Notes: generated by a model not told the origin, from the sequence alone. 64,000 bases of DNA from UBA5072 sp963822145 (GCA_963822145.1 CAWGGG010000004.1:248001-312000); one strand, 5' to 3'. Positions 35,871 through 43,891 are shown, numbered from the stretch's first letter. A program made the numbers and translations.

Positions 35871-38800
35871 ATGCCTGATCCTATTATTGTTACAGCCGAG
35901 CACAAGACTTCAGCAAAAAAGGGTGTTTGGGCCATTCTGAATATGAGGAACTGGAGTATAACCTGGAAGGTCCGCATGAATTTTTTCCTGAGGGCAGTTG
36001 TGGCCATTGGTCTGATGGTATCCATGATCAACCTGTTTCAAAGGAGAATCACACTGAAGGAAAACCACGATAAACTGCTGTTGGTTGCTGAAACGCAATC
36101 ACGGTATATTGAGGATTATTTCGGTCATCTGGAGCAGCAGCTGCTTAATTTCTCTGCCGACCGCCCGACCGTTGAGGCTTTTAACCAGCTCAGCAATGCC
36201 TTCCAGAATATTGAGAATGAGGATTATCTAACGGCCACCGCGTCAAGTCCGGATAGAATGAATGTTTTGCTCGAAGGCTTTTATACAACTGAGATCCTCC
36301 CCGCACTAAATGCAGCTTCAGCATCAGCGGTGAATTTACAGGCCCTGGTGCCGGCTGACACCAAGCAGCGTATTTTGCAGTATCTTTACCTGGCAGGCAA
36401 TTCCAAACCGCTGGGTTCCAAAGGAGTCCTTACCCAAGCAGAAGATGGTAGCAATTACAGTTTTCTTCATGCCCAATATCATCCCGGTATGCTTAAATAC
36501 GCCCGTGAGGCTGGTGTATCGGATATTCTGTTTGTTGATTACAAAAGCGGATATGTAACTTACTCGGCAAAGAAAAACCTTGATTTTGCCACCAACCTTT
36601 TTGAAGGCCCCTATAAATCCAGTGGATTGGGAAAGGCTTTCAAGACGGCTATTGCACAGGCATCGGGGGGGACGGTGTCTTTTATAGATGCATCTCAGTA
36701 TATCCCGGCACTGATGAAACCCTGTGTATTCATGGCTGCTCCGGTTTACAGCGGATCACAGCTTCTGGGAGCCATTGTTTTCTCATTGAGTACGGATGAA
36801 CTGAACAATTTACTGCAGCTGAATAAGGAAAACATGAATTCAGCAGCGAGCCTGAAATCTGTTATTGTTGGTCCCGACCTGCTGTATCGAAACGACGATC
36901 CCGCGTTCCTGGCTGACCGGGAACACTATCTGAAAAAACTGAAAAGGAATGCCAGTAATGCAAACATGGAAGCTGAGGCAAGGAAACTGGGCACCACTGC
37001 ATTGATACAAACGGTGGATCCCCTTGCTTTTAACAAAGCCCTGCAAGCCAATGAGGATCTGACACAGTTTACCAGTGAGACAGGAGAAACCATGCTTTGC
37101 AGCTTTGAGCCTCTTCTTACCGGTGACTTAAACTGGATCCTGGTAACCCTTATGGATAAATCAGAGGCCCTGTCTGCTGCCCGCAGGTTCACCCTGATCT
37201 TTTTTGGCATTGCCCTGCTCATCGCCTGCATCCTGTATTACATGTCGGGGGTCACCAGCAACGCGATAACCAGCCGGCTGATCCGGCTGAAGAATAGTAT
37301 CCTGGATCTGGCAAAGGGTGAAAAGGTAGAAGAACCGGAAGGTGATTCAAGCGATGAAATCGGTATGGCCATGGGAGCCCTGGCCAGGTTGAGCAAGCGC
37401 ATGCGGGAAGCCACGGTTTTTATATCCGAAGTCAGCAATGGCAACATTGAGAGTGAATTTGCAGCAATTAGTGAAACGGACCGTTACGGCATTGCCCTGA
37501 GTAACCTGAAGCAAAGCCTGATTTTGAAAAGAGAGGAAGAAGAAAAGCGCCGGAAGGAGGATGAGATCAGGAACTGGGCAACCCATGGAATAGCCATGTT
37601 TAATGATATTCTGCGTACCGATAACAACGACCTCGAAAAGCTATCCCTGAACATAATACGCAACATCATTCAATATCTGTCAGCCAGCCAGGGAGGACTC
37701 TTCCTGATTGAAGAGGATGAAGGCGATCAGCATCTGAATCTCATTGCTTCCTATGCTTATGACCGTCAGAAATTCCTGAAAAAGAAGATCGCAATCGGGG
37801 AAGGACTTGCCGGCAATTGTGTGCTGGAGAAAAAGACCGTCCTGCTCAGGAAGATCCCCGACAATTATATAGAAATATCCTCAGGCCTGGGTAAATCCAA
37901 ACCCGGTTGTCTGATCATCGTGCCGCTGAAAAAGGAAGATGAAGTCCTGGGAGTATTGGAACTGGCTTCATTTAATGATTTCAGACCCCACGAAGTTGAA
38001 TTTCTGGAAAAGGTTGCAGAAAGCATTGCCGCCTCACTGATCACCGTCAGGCTGCATCAGCAAACTTCACAATACCTGGAGCGGTTCCGGCAGCAGGCTG
38101 AAGAAATGAAAGCGCAGGATGAAGAACTGCGGCAGAACATTGAAGAACTCCAGGCAACCCATGAACAAATGGAAAGGCTGAAGCTGGAGGAGACTGAACG
38201 GAATGAAAAGATGATCCGTGAAATGGAAGATTATCGTAAACTGCTCATTTCCGTCCTGAATGAAGTGCCGGAGAAAATCTTCCTGAAGGATGACAAAGGC
38301 AGGTTTGTGATTGCCAACAAACTTGTGGCAGAGAATTACAATAAGACTGTTGAGGAAATTCTGGGTAAATCCGATTTTGATTTTTATCCTAAAGAAGAAG
38401 CAGAAAAGTATTTCAAGAATGAACAGTTGATTATTCAATCGGGACAAACGCAATCCTTTGAGGAAGGAGATCCTACCCGTTATGACAAAATGATCGTACG
38501 TTCTATCAAGAAACCATTTTACATTGAGCACCTGGGGATCACTGGATTATTTGGAGTTCAATTTGATATTACAGATATCAAGCTTAAGGAGTATGAGGCA
38601 ACGAAGCTGGCTGAAGAGCTTGAGGCCAAGCAGAAGGAGCTCCACCTGAGCCGAACTTTACTGATTGACGTTTTAAACAAGATACCTGCCAAAGTATTCC
38701 TGAAAGATGAAAACGGTGTTTTTGTCGTGGTAAACAATGCTGTAGCCTCTGTTTACGATAAAAATCCCGAACAGATCATCGGCACGAGCGATTATGACAA

Positions 38801-39053
38801 TCATCCGAATGAGGATGTTGACAGCTGGCGTAAACAGGAGCTGGAAATTGTCAGTAAGGGAGAAACAACCTATTTGCACAAGGAATCCTTACAAGATAAA
38901 TCAACTTTCCTGAAAACCACCAAGATGCCTTTTATGCTGGCCACAACCGGGAAAACCGGTCTGTTAGGTATCCAGTTTGATGTTACCGATCTGAAGATCC
39001 TGGAAGAGCAGGTACATGAACTGAAGGCGGAAGTGGAGCGGTTAAAGAAGTAA
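35871..39053 (+). CDS. Large Cache-HAMP-GAF-PAS-PAS sensor without output domain
   Basis: 1060 residues. TM1 at about 36-56, an extracytoplasmic Cache-like region (60-430), TM2 at about 440-460, HAMP (460-515), GAF (587-725), a coiled coil (730-790) and two similar PAS domains (about 791-905 and 930-1040), ending in a short coiled coil. No His-kinase dimerisation box, HATPase, GGDEF, EAL, methyl-accepting or HTH sequence is present, and the natural stop is followed by a repeat and the tRNA region, so there is no sign of truncation. It must signal through a partner by contact. No two-component partner lies beside it. Confidence 0.88.
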   Translation: MPDPIIVTAEHKTSAKKGVWAILNMRNWSITWKVRMNFFLRAVVAIGLMVSMINLFQRRITLKENHDKLLLVAETQSRYIEDYFGHLEQQLLNFSADRPTVEAFNQLSNAFQNIENEDYLTATASSPDRMNVLLEGFYTTEILPALNAASASAVNLQALVPADTKQRILQYLYLAGNSKPLGSKGVLTQAEDGSNYSFLHAQYHPGMLKYAREAGVSDILFVDYKSGYVTYSAKKNLDFATNLFEGPYKSSGLGKAFKTAIAQASGGTVSFIDASQYIPALMKPCVFMAAPVYSGSQLLGAIVFSLSTDELNNLLQLNKENMNSAASLKSVIVGPDLLYRNDDPAFLADREHYLKKLKRNASNANMEAEARKLGTTALIQTVDPLAFNKALQANEDLTQFTSETGETMLCSFEPLLTGDLNWILVTLMDKSEALSAARRFTLIFFGIALLIACILYYMSGVTSNAITSRLIRLKNSILDLAKGEKVEEPEGDSSDEIGMAMGALARLSKRMREATVFISEVSNGNIESEFAAISETDRYGIALSNLKQSLILKREEEEKRRKEDEIRNWATHGIAMFNDILRTDNNDLEKLSLNIIRNIIQYLSASQGGLFLIEEDEGDQHLNLIASYAYDRQKFLKKKIAIGEGLAGNCVLEKKTVLLRKIPDNYIEISSGLGKSKPGCLIIVPLKKEDEVLGVLELASFNDFRPHEVEFLEKVAESIAASLITVRLHQQTSQYLERFRQQAEEMKAQDEELRQNIEELQATHEQMERLKLEETERNEKMIREMEDYRKLLISVLNEVPEKIFLKDDKGRFVIANKLVAENYNKTVEEILGKSDFDFYPKEEAEKYFKNEQLIIQSGQTQSFEEGDPTRYDKMIVRSIKKPFYIEHLGITGLFGVQFDITDIKLKEYEATKLAEELEAKQKELHLSRTLLIDVLNKIPAKVFLKDENGVFVVVNNAVASVYDKNPEQIIGTSDYDNHPNEDVDSWRKQELEIVSKGETTYLHKESLQDKSTFLKTTKMPFMLATTGKTGLLGIQFDVTDLKILEEQVHELKAEVERLKK

Positions 39054-39054
39054 C

Positions 39055-39101
39055 AAGGGACTCCCGCCTTCGCTGAAGCTATGGCGGATAAAAGGGACGA
39101 G
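39055..39101 (+). repeat. GGGAC-flanked hairpin repeat after sensor stop
   Basis: Same layout as 21093-21145: AAGGGAC, a core with CCGCC...GGCGG arms around CGCTGAAGCT, then AAAAGGGACGAG. It starts one codon after the sensor stop. Confidence 0.7.
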
Positions 39102-39168
39102 GGATGTGTTGTGAAAAGGGCAAACATTAAAAAACCGCATAAGCCACTTTAGGAAATCCGAATTTTAT

Positions 39169-39176
39169 TATTTTTG
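39169..39176 (+). promoter_or_regulatory. -7 box probably serving tRNA-Arg
   Basis: TATTTTTG fits TAnnTTTG about 100 nt before the tRNA. ACTTT lies 18 nt upstream. The TTGAATC tract lies between the box and the tRNA, so the 5' leader would include it. Confidence 0.4.
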
Positions 39177-39216
39177 CACGCTTTATAACGAATCAGATAC
39201 ACATTTCAAGATATAA

Positions 39217-39270
39217 TTCTTTTCTTGAATCTTGATTCTTGAGTCTTGAATCTTGAATCTTGATTCTTCC
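39217..39270 (+). repeat. TTGAATC/TTGATTC tandem tract upstream of tRNA
   Basis: About seven degenerate copies of a 7-nt unit (TTGAATC, TTGATTC, TTGAGTC). It ends 4 nt before the first base of the tRNA, so it is in the precursor if the -7 box at 39169 is used. Confidence 0.75.
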
Positions 39271-39274
39271 TATC

Positions 39275-39348
39275 GGTTCCGTAGCTCAGTTGGATAGAGC
39301 AACAGCCTTCTAAGCTGTGGGTCGCGCGTTCGAATCGCGCCGGAATCA
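39275..39348 (+). tRNA. tRNA-Arg (anticodon UCU)
   Basis: 74-nt cloverleaf. Acceptor GGTTCCG pairs with CGGAATC (one G-U), D arm GCTC/GAGC, anticodon arm ACAGC-CTTCTAA-GCTGT with anticodon TCT, variable loop GGGTC, T arm GCGCG-TTCGAAT-CGCGC, discriminator A. CCA is not encoded (ACA follows). The 3' end is the seed of the tandem array that follows. Confidence 0.98.
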
Positions 39349-39359
39349 CAAATATGGTT

Positions 39360-39385
39360 CCCCGCCTCTGGCGGGGTTTCTTTTT
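39360..39385 (+). terminator. Intrinsic terminator, array unit 1
   Basis: CCCCGCC-TCT-GGCGGGG followed by TTTCTTTTT, a textbook Rho-independent terminator 11 nt after the tRNA discriminator base. Confidence 0.9.
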
Positions 39386-39469
39386 GACAACTGACGGCGC
39401 GATCACGAGCGGGAAAGCGGGCTGGGTTGCGGGAGCCGAGCTAATCGCGCCGGAATCACAGATGATACA

Positions 39470-39496
39470 GGCGACCCCAGGTCGCCTATATTCGTT
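39470..39496 (+). terminator. Terminator-like hairpin, array unit 2
   Basis: GGCGACC-CCA-GGTCGCC followed by TATATTCGTT. The stem is as strong as in unit 1, with a poorer T-run. Confidence 0.6.
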
Positions 39497-39579
39497 ACAA
39501 TTGACGGCGCGATCACGAGCGGGAAAGCGGGCTGGGTTGCGGGAGCCGAGCTAATCGCGCCGGAATCACAAGTGTATTT

Positions 39580-39603
39580 CCCCGCCTTTAGCGGGGTTTC
39601 TTA
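39580..39603 (+). terminator. Terminator-like hairpin, array unit 3
   Basis: CCCCGC-CTTTA-GCGGGG followed by TTTCTT. Confidence 0.7.
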
Positions 39604-39700
39604 ATAATTACTGACGGTGCGATCACGAGCGGGAATGTGGAACGGCCCGTGGGAGCCGAGCTAATCGCGCCGGAATCACACCGGAAAGACAATTGCGAAT

Positions 39701-39728
39701 GGCCACCTGTGGTGGCCTTGTTTATTTT
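39701..39728 (+). terminator. Terminator-like hairpin, array unit 4
   Basis: GGCCACC-TGT-GGTGGCC followed by TTGTTTATTTT. Both arms differ from the other units yet still pair fully. Confidence 0.75.
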
Positions 39729-39790
39729 AATTGACGGTGTGATCACGAGCGGGAATTTGGGATGGCAAGTGGGAGCGAGTAATCACTTGA

Positions 39791-40089
39791 TATAAGCTAC
39801 TTTCAATACGCTTAATAAAAGTGGCCTTATTTTGCTCATACAGTTTTCATACAGCTGCCTTTTATACAACCTCCCGAAGTCCTGTTCCCCAGTTCGGCTT
39901 AAGCTGCGTCTAAGCCGGTCCTGTTCTCCTTTTATTCAAATCGACACGTAACTAAAGCTCTACAGCCTCAATGCACAAAGATTTTCAAAGGAATATATAT
40001 AATTAATAATGGACGCTAATGAGGTAATCAATAATTTTGCTATTATCTGAAATGAACAAAAAGATTAATTTCATTCACAAATAAATCCA
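39791..40089. other. Intergenic stretch after the array
   Basis: About 300 nt between the array and the DUF2079 gene. It holds the 29-nt hairpin repeat copy at 39893-39921 with TCCTGTTC-type sequences on both sides, and otherwise AT-rich sequence with no open frame that I can support. The end (40000-40089) should contain the promoter of the next gene, but no clear TAnnTTTG was found. Confidence 0.6.
39893..39921 (+). repeat. 29-nt hairpin repeat, copy A
   Basis: CGGCTTA (39895-39901) pairs with TAAGCCG (39911-39917) over a 9-nt loop. TCCTGTTC-like 8-mers flank it on both sides (39880 and 39919). 20 of 29 positions agree with copy D. Confidence 0.7.
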
Positions 40090-41616
40090 ATGGTACGATT
40101 TGCCGGATCTTTTGGGAGCAAAAGAAATATCATTGACAACACGCGTAATAGCAAGGTGCCACATATTTCTTTGTTTCTATTTGGTTGCATCTATTTTACG
40201 ATAGTTATATGCAATCATTATTTCTTCCGTACCTATTGCTTTGACTACGGTGTCTATAATTTTGCATTCTATGATTTTGCACATTTTCACATCAGCAACT
40301 GCCCTTTGTATTTCAGAGATAACATGAACTTCCTGCAGGATCATGTATCTTTTACCCTGATGCTTTTTATCCCCTTTTATTGGATCTTTGGCTGGATCAC
40401 CGGCACCTATACATTGTTGCTTATACAGACCCTAATTATTCTGACAGGAGGATGGTATGTTTATAAACTGGTTGCATTCAAAACCTCCCAAAGATTACTT
40501 TCTATTCTTGCTTTAATTCAATATCTGTTCATCTATGGCAGATGGACCATGTTTGGTGCCGATTGCAATTTCGCCATCATCGCTTCATCGATGATTCCGG
40601 TCTTACTATATCATTTTGAAAAGAAAGCCTATTCTTTCATGTTTTTGATGCTGTTGTTCGTGTTGATCACCCGAGAAGACATGGCGCTCTGGACATTTTT
40701 TATCGGCCTGTTTCTTTTCATCCAAAATTATAAAGACACAGAACACCGGAAGGTGTCTTTAGCTGTTATGGCTTTATCTGTAATTTACTTTATTACAGTC
40801 TTTAAAGTAATAATACCATCACTTGAAACCGATAGTATCAAATATTCTCTTTTTAATTATTCCAGCCTGGGGCATGATCCCCGGGAGGCCTTTTTGTACA
40901 TACTGAGTCATCCTTTAAAAACAATAAAACTGCTTTTTATCAATACAACCGGGAATCCTTTCTATGATCACCTTAAGTTGGAGTTCTATTACATATACTT
41001 ACTTTGCGGAGGGTTTCTTCTGTTTTACCGTCCGGCCTATTTGCTTTTATTCATACCCATATTGGCAAAAAAAATGCTTAATGACGAGCCACTACGCTGG
41101 AGCTCTGACACCTATTACTCAGTCGAATTTATTTCAATGCTACCCTATGCCGTATTTTTAATTTTATCTGAAATAAAGAAAAAGTATTTAAAGGTGGCTT
41201 TGATAGTTGTTGTTTGTGCCGGAACTGTTTTTATAACTATCTATAAATTAAGCAAAAACAAAGACAGCTCAGTTTTCTGGCTGGAATCTAAGCACGCATT
41301 TTATAAAAGTAAGTTTTACCGGGCTGATTTTGATATCCGTGAAGCCTATCAGCAGATTAACCTTATTCCTTCAGAAGCCATCGTGTCTGCAACAGGAACT
41401 ATTGTCCCGCATCTGGCCTGGCGACCTAAAATATATAATTTTCCGAAAGTATTGGACGCTGATTATATTGTTGTGTTTACTGACCGGGATACCTATCCAA
41501 TAGATCAGATTCAATTTGATGCGGAATTAAAACCTTATCTCAACAATAACAAGTGGAAGATTATCGCCGATGATTTTCCCCTCCTGATCCTGAAGAAAAG
41601 GACAAATCTGGATTAA
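40090..41616 (+). CDS. DUF2079 multi-pass membrane protein
   Basis: 508 residues with about ten to eleven transmembrane helices and a soluble C-terminal part (about 400-508). The pattern FDYGVYNFAFYDFAHF near residue 52, ITREDMALW near 197 and a late SATGTIVPHLAWRP match the DUF2079 family, predicted integral membrane proteins with a GT-C glycosyltransferase-like layout. Substrate and reaction are unknown. Base composition is more AT-rich than the flanking core genes. It sits just after the tRNA array with no gene of a glycan pathway nearby. Confidence 0.88.
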   Translation: MVRFAGSFGSKRNIIDNTRNSKVPHISLFLFGCIYFTIVICNHYFFRTYCFDYGVYNFAFYDFAHFHISNCPLYFRDNMNFLQDHVSFTLMLFIPFYWIFGWITGTYTLLLIQTLIILTGGWYVYKLVAFKTSQRLLSILALIQYLFIYGRWTMFGADCNFAIIASSMIPVLLYHFEKKAYSFMFLMLLFVLITREDMALWTFFIGLFLFIQNYKDTEHRKVSLAVMALSVIYFITVFKVIIPSLETDSIKYSLFNYSSLGHDPREAFLYILSHPLKTIKLLFINTTGNPFYDHLKLEFYYIYLLCGGFLLFYRPAYLLLFIPILAKKMLNDEPLRWSSDTYYSVEFISMLPYAVFLILSEIKKKYLKVALIVVVCAGTVFITIYKLSKNKDSSVFWLESKHAFYKSKFYRADFDIREAYQQINLIPSEAIVSATGTIVPHLAWRPKIYNFPKVLDADYIVVFTDRDTYPIDQIQFDAELKPYLNNNKWKIIADDFPLLILKKRTNLD

Positions 41617-41691
41617 GACAAACAGGGGATGTCGGTTTATCCCGGATGATGATTTGAATAACCCTAATGCATCAATTTTCCAATATTTCAC

Positions 41692-41722
41692 TTGACTTCC
41701 CCTTGCTGAGGTCGTAACTTGT
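41692..41722 (+). promoter_or_regulatory. Promoter of the first secreted paralogue
   Basis: TTG (41692-41694), 20 nt, TAACTTGT (41715-41722). The same CTTGACTT context and spacing occur before the genes at 42437 and 45562. Confidence 0.65.
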
Positions 41723-41761
41723 ATGGGTATTTATTCCCATCCTTAACTAAACACCAACATC

Positions 41762-42262
41762 ATGAAAACAGTATGGAACATCATCATGATTGCTTCAATA
41801 CTTGTAATCTGCATAAAAGATATGCAGGCGCAATCCACTGAATCGAAACCCGATCAGGTGGAATTGATGAAGCAGTTCATTGGCTCCTGGAAGTCGGATT
41901 GGACCAAAGACTCTACCGTATTTTGGGATGCAAAATCTTATGGAACCGGATTTGAATCCGGTTTTAAGCTTATCACCCAGGGGAAAACGGTAGTTGAAGG
42001 AAAACAGTTTTGGGGATATGACAAGGCGGTTGATAAATTCATTATGGCTGAAATGGTGAAAGGAGGGGATATTCAATTATATGCCGAATGGTTTGTATCA
42101 AAAAACAAATTCGTAATGAGTTATTATAAGGATATATCCAATCCTGATATGGCATCCTGGAAGATCGAAGGAGAATTCAAATCCCCGGATATATTTGTAG
42201 AAACCATTATTGTAAATAACAAATCTACCAAAACCAATACCTATACACGGGAGAAATGGTAA
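41762..42262 (+). CDS. Secreted protein of unknown function, paralogue 1
   Basis: 166 residues with a signal peptide (cleavage near MQAQS, residue 24). It then shows VELMKQFIGSWKSDWTKDSTVFWDAKSYGTGFESG in pieces, a short beta-rich domain reminiscent of DUF1579/lipocalin-like proteins in its L-x2-F-x-G-x-W opening. I do not recognise a precise family. The next gene is a clear paralogue (LIKQFLGTWKCDLDKDT), with a similar promoter 180 nt before it, so the pair arose by tandem duplication. Function unknown. Confidence 0.8.
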   Translation: MKTVWNIIMIASILVICIKDMQAQSTESKPDQVELMKQFIGSWKSDWTKDSTVFWDAKSYGTGFESGFKLITQGKTVVEGKQFWGYDKAVDKFIMAEMVKGGDIQLYAEWFVSKNKFVMSYYKDISNPDMASWKIEGEFKSPDIFVETIIVNNKSTKTNTYTREKW

Positions 42263-42281
42263 TTTGTTGATAAACATTACG

Positions 42282-42310
42282 TTCGACCCAAGCTTGGCCT
42301 AAACCGGACG
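42282..42310 (+). repeat. 29-nt hairpin repeat, copy D
   Basis: Starts TTCGACCCAAGC and ends GGCCTAAACCGGACG. 21 of 29 positions agree with copy E at 43191. It lies 20 nt after the stop of paralogue 1. Confidence 0.7.
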
Positions 42311-42365
42311 CAGGAATCATTGCTGACATCATCAATAGCAATTAGTCAAAATTCCTGTGCTTTGC

Positions 42366-42394
42366 TTGACTTCGCCCTGCTGTTTTCGTAACTT
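42366..42394 (+). promoter_or_regulatory. Promoter of the second secreted paralogue
   Basis: TTG (42366-42368), 20 nt, TAACTT (42389-42394), within the same GCTTGACTTC context as the first paralogue. Confidence 0.65.
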
Positions 42395-42436
42395 AATCAG
42401 TTATTTATTTACAATCCTTAACCAAATACTTATCCA

Positions 42437-42934
42437 ATGAAAAAGGCTTGTTATTGTATGACTGTTGCTGTGTTCTTTTTAGTCAGTTTAAACGGGGTAC
42501 ACGCACAGACTTCTCAGGCAAATCTCAATCAAATGGAGTTAATCAAGCAGTTTTTAGGCACCTGGAAATGTGATCTTGATAAAGACACTGTTGAAATGTG
42601 GGAGTGCAATCCTTATGGAGGAATACATACCACAGCGGTATCACTGATGATCAAGGGCAAGAAGTCCGATTTATATTTGAACAATGCAGGATTTGATAAA
42701 AGAGACGGCAAGTTCAAGGGCTTACTGCTGTACCCCAACGGGGACTATTATACTTGGATCGGCATGTTTACCGGTGACAAAAAATTATCGGTGGATATTC
42801 TGGATAACCTGAATCCCGAAAAAGTACTGGCAAAATTTGAATTTGTGTTCCTGACTCCCGCTTCCAGGACCATGACCCGGTTTACTGCCGAAGGTGCAAA
42901 AGTCAAGGAGTACAAATACAATAAAGTCAAGTAA
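42437..42934 (+). CDS. Secreted protein of unknown function, paralogue 2
   Basis: 165 residues with signal peptide (cleavage near VHAQT, residue 25). It shares with paralogue 1 the opening QMELIKQFLGTWKCD, the Y-G-x-G/H-x-E/T pattern and the length. The C-terminal half has diverged. An extra pair of Cys (in WKCD and WECN) may form a disulphide. No catalytic motif is seen. It is probably a small beta-sandwich or barrel, in the periplasm or secreted. Confidence 0.8.
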   Translation: MKKACYCMTVAVFFLVSLNGVHAQTSQANLNQMELIKQFLGTWKCDLDKDTVEMWECNPYGGIHTTAVSLMIKGKKSDLYLNNAGFDKRDGKFKGLLLYPNGDYYTWIGMFTGDKKLSVDILDNLNPEKVLAKFEFVFLTPASRTMTRFTAEGAKVKEYKYNKVK

Positions 42935-43038
42935 CTGCTAAATACGCACGGGTTTCATCCTTTTTATGAAATAAAAAAGGATGCCGACAAGAATGCAGGC
43001 TTGACTTTAATGAAGAACACAGAACACGGAGTTAAGTA

Positions 43039-43118
43039 CCCCTGTTCAACTTAGGCTCCCGCTTGGATGCGGGACAAGTTGTGCCTAAGCTGGTCCTGTT
43101 CCCCCAGACTGCGCCTGC
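43039..43118 (+). repeat. 80-bp hairpin repeat, copy B
   Basis: CTTAGGC (43050-43056) pairs with GCCTAAG (43083-43089), and inside it TCCCGC/GCGGGA (43057-43062, 43069-43074) over TTGGAT. It is the 29-nt family with an inserted inner hairpin. 71 of 80 positions match copy C. Confidence 0.8.
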
Positions 43119-43190
43119 AGGGTGAATTATTCTTTCCAATCCTGGGTTTGTGACCTTTTCAATTTTCAGGCAGAATCCTGATAAGATAGA

Positions 43191-43219
43191 TTCGGCTTGG
43201 GCACGGCCTAAACCGAACG
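43191..43219 (+). repeat. 29-nt hairpin repeat, copy E
   Basis: TTCGG pairs with CCGAA, and inside it TTGGGC with GCCTAA (one G-U) over a 3-nt loop, the best-folding copy. Confidence 0.7.
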
Positions 43220-43375
43220 TTGGGAACGCAAAGAACTCAAAATTAGGATATTAGTTTATAAGGTATTACTTTTAGGAAGAGGTATATGACAACTAGACCT
43301 ACTTAATCAGAATTATATTAATACTCCCGCCTTATTGAATAAAACAAGCCTTAATAAAACCAAAATTTAGAAATC

Positions 43376-43891
43376 ATGAAAATTAAATTTTTTACTTCTC
43401 TTTTAATGTTGGTAAACTTTATGACACTATTTGCTCAAAATAAGGTAGCTGATTGTGTTACTTCAGGCAATGAAGCATATTCAATTATCAATGTTTCCCG
43501 GAGTTTTACTTTCCAAGAAAAAGATACTTGGTCTACAGACTCGAAATATATGGTTTTAATCGATGATACCGCTATTTGCGAGATTTCCTGTCGAAGCCGT
43601 GTATCTATTAAAGTTTATAGGGAAGGGAATATGAAACTTACCTTGAAATTTCTTGCGGATAAATATCACCCTCAGAAAGTACTTGATAAGCATTATAAAT
43701 TAGGTCTTCCTTTAGAAATAAATATTGTTCATGGTAATACCTATTATATAAATGTAGACCTGAGTTGGAATAAGATGACAAGTAACTTAGTTTATAGGCT
43801 TGTTAAAATTCCTGAAAGTGAAGGAATGTTTAAAGATGAGAAGCGTTTTGAAAAAAGTCCAGAAATATATTTATATGAGTATCGTTTATGA
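43376..43891 (+). CDS. Low-GC orphan secreted protein
   Basis: 171 residues with a signal peptide (MKIKFFTSLLMLVNFMTLFAQ, cleavage after FAQ). Four Cys occur in the mature part (VADCV near 27, then CEISC near 68-72). It is beta-strand rich, with no recognised domain. Its codon use is clearly more AT-rich than nearby core genes, and it lies between two 89% identical hairpin repeats (43039 and 44014) in direct orientation, which suggests recent acquisition. Function unknown. Confidence 0.7.
   Translation: MKIKFFTSLLMLVNFMTLFAQNKVADCVTSGNEAYSIINVSRSFTFQEKDTWSTDSKYMVLIDDTAICEISCRSRVSIKVYREGNMKLTLKFLADKYHPQKVLDKHYKLGLPLEINIVHGNTYYINVDLSWNKMTSNLVYRLVKIPESEGMFKDEKRFEKSPEIYLYEYRL

Larger units (their letters stand above)
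39333..39790 (+). repeat. 110-bp tandem array carrying the tRNA-Arg 3' end
   Basis: The 18-mer AATCGCGCCGGAATCACA (tRNA T-loop end to 2 nt past the discriminator) occurs at 39333, 39443, 39553 and 39663, exactly 110 bp apart. Each copy is followed by a different spacer with a terminator-like hairpin and then a conserved block beginning TGACGG(C/T)G(C/T)GATCACGAG at 39392, 39502, 39612 and 39732. 39392-39460 and 39502-39570 are identical over 69 bp. Units 3 and 4 diverge mainly in a 16-nt core. A fifth, decayed tail ends the array near 39786. GGCGCGAT pairs with ATCGCGCC in each unit; GGTGCGAT in unit 3 (G-U) and GTGAT/ATCAC in unit 4 keep the pairing. Confidence 0.93.
42935..43375. other. Intergenic region with hairpin repeats B and E
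   Basis: About 440 nt without a supportable gene. It holds a third GCTTGACTTT string near 43000 with no gene close behind it, the 80-bp repeat B, the 29-nt copy E, and AT-rich sequence before the next gene. Confidence 0.7.

Noticed and set aside
39206..39554. Open frames on both strands across the tRNA and array
   Set aside because: They are antisense tRNA and repeat translations (for example IPARFERATHSLEGCC), a known false-gene pattern.
39333..39790. CRISPR array or integron attC array
   Set aside because: Repeats are 110 bp with long conserved blocks and terminators, and no cas or integrase gene is present. The spacers are hairpins, not unique protospacer-like sequences, and no attC core (GTTRRRY) is seen.
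41620..41660. Further copy of the 29-nt repeat or terminator after the DUF2079 gene
   Set aside because: Only a 5-bp stem (GGGAT/ATCCC) and no match to the repeat consensus.
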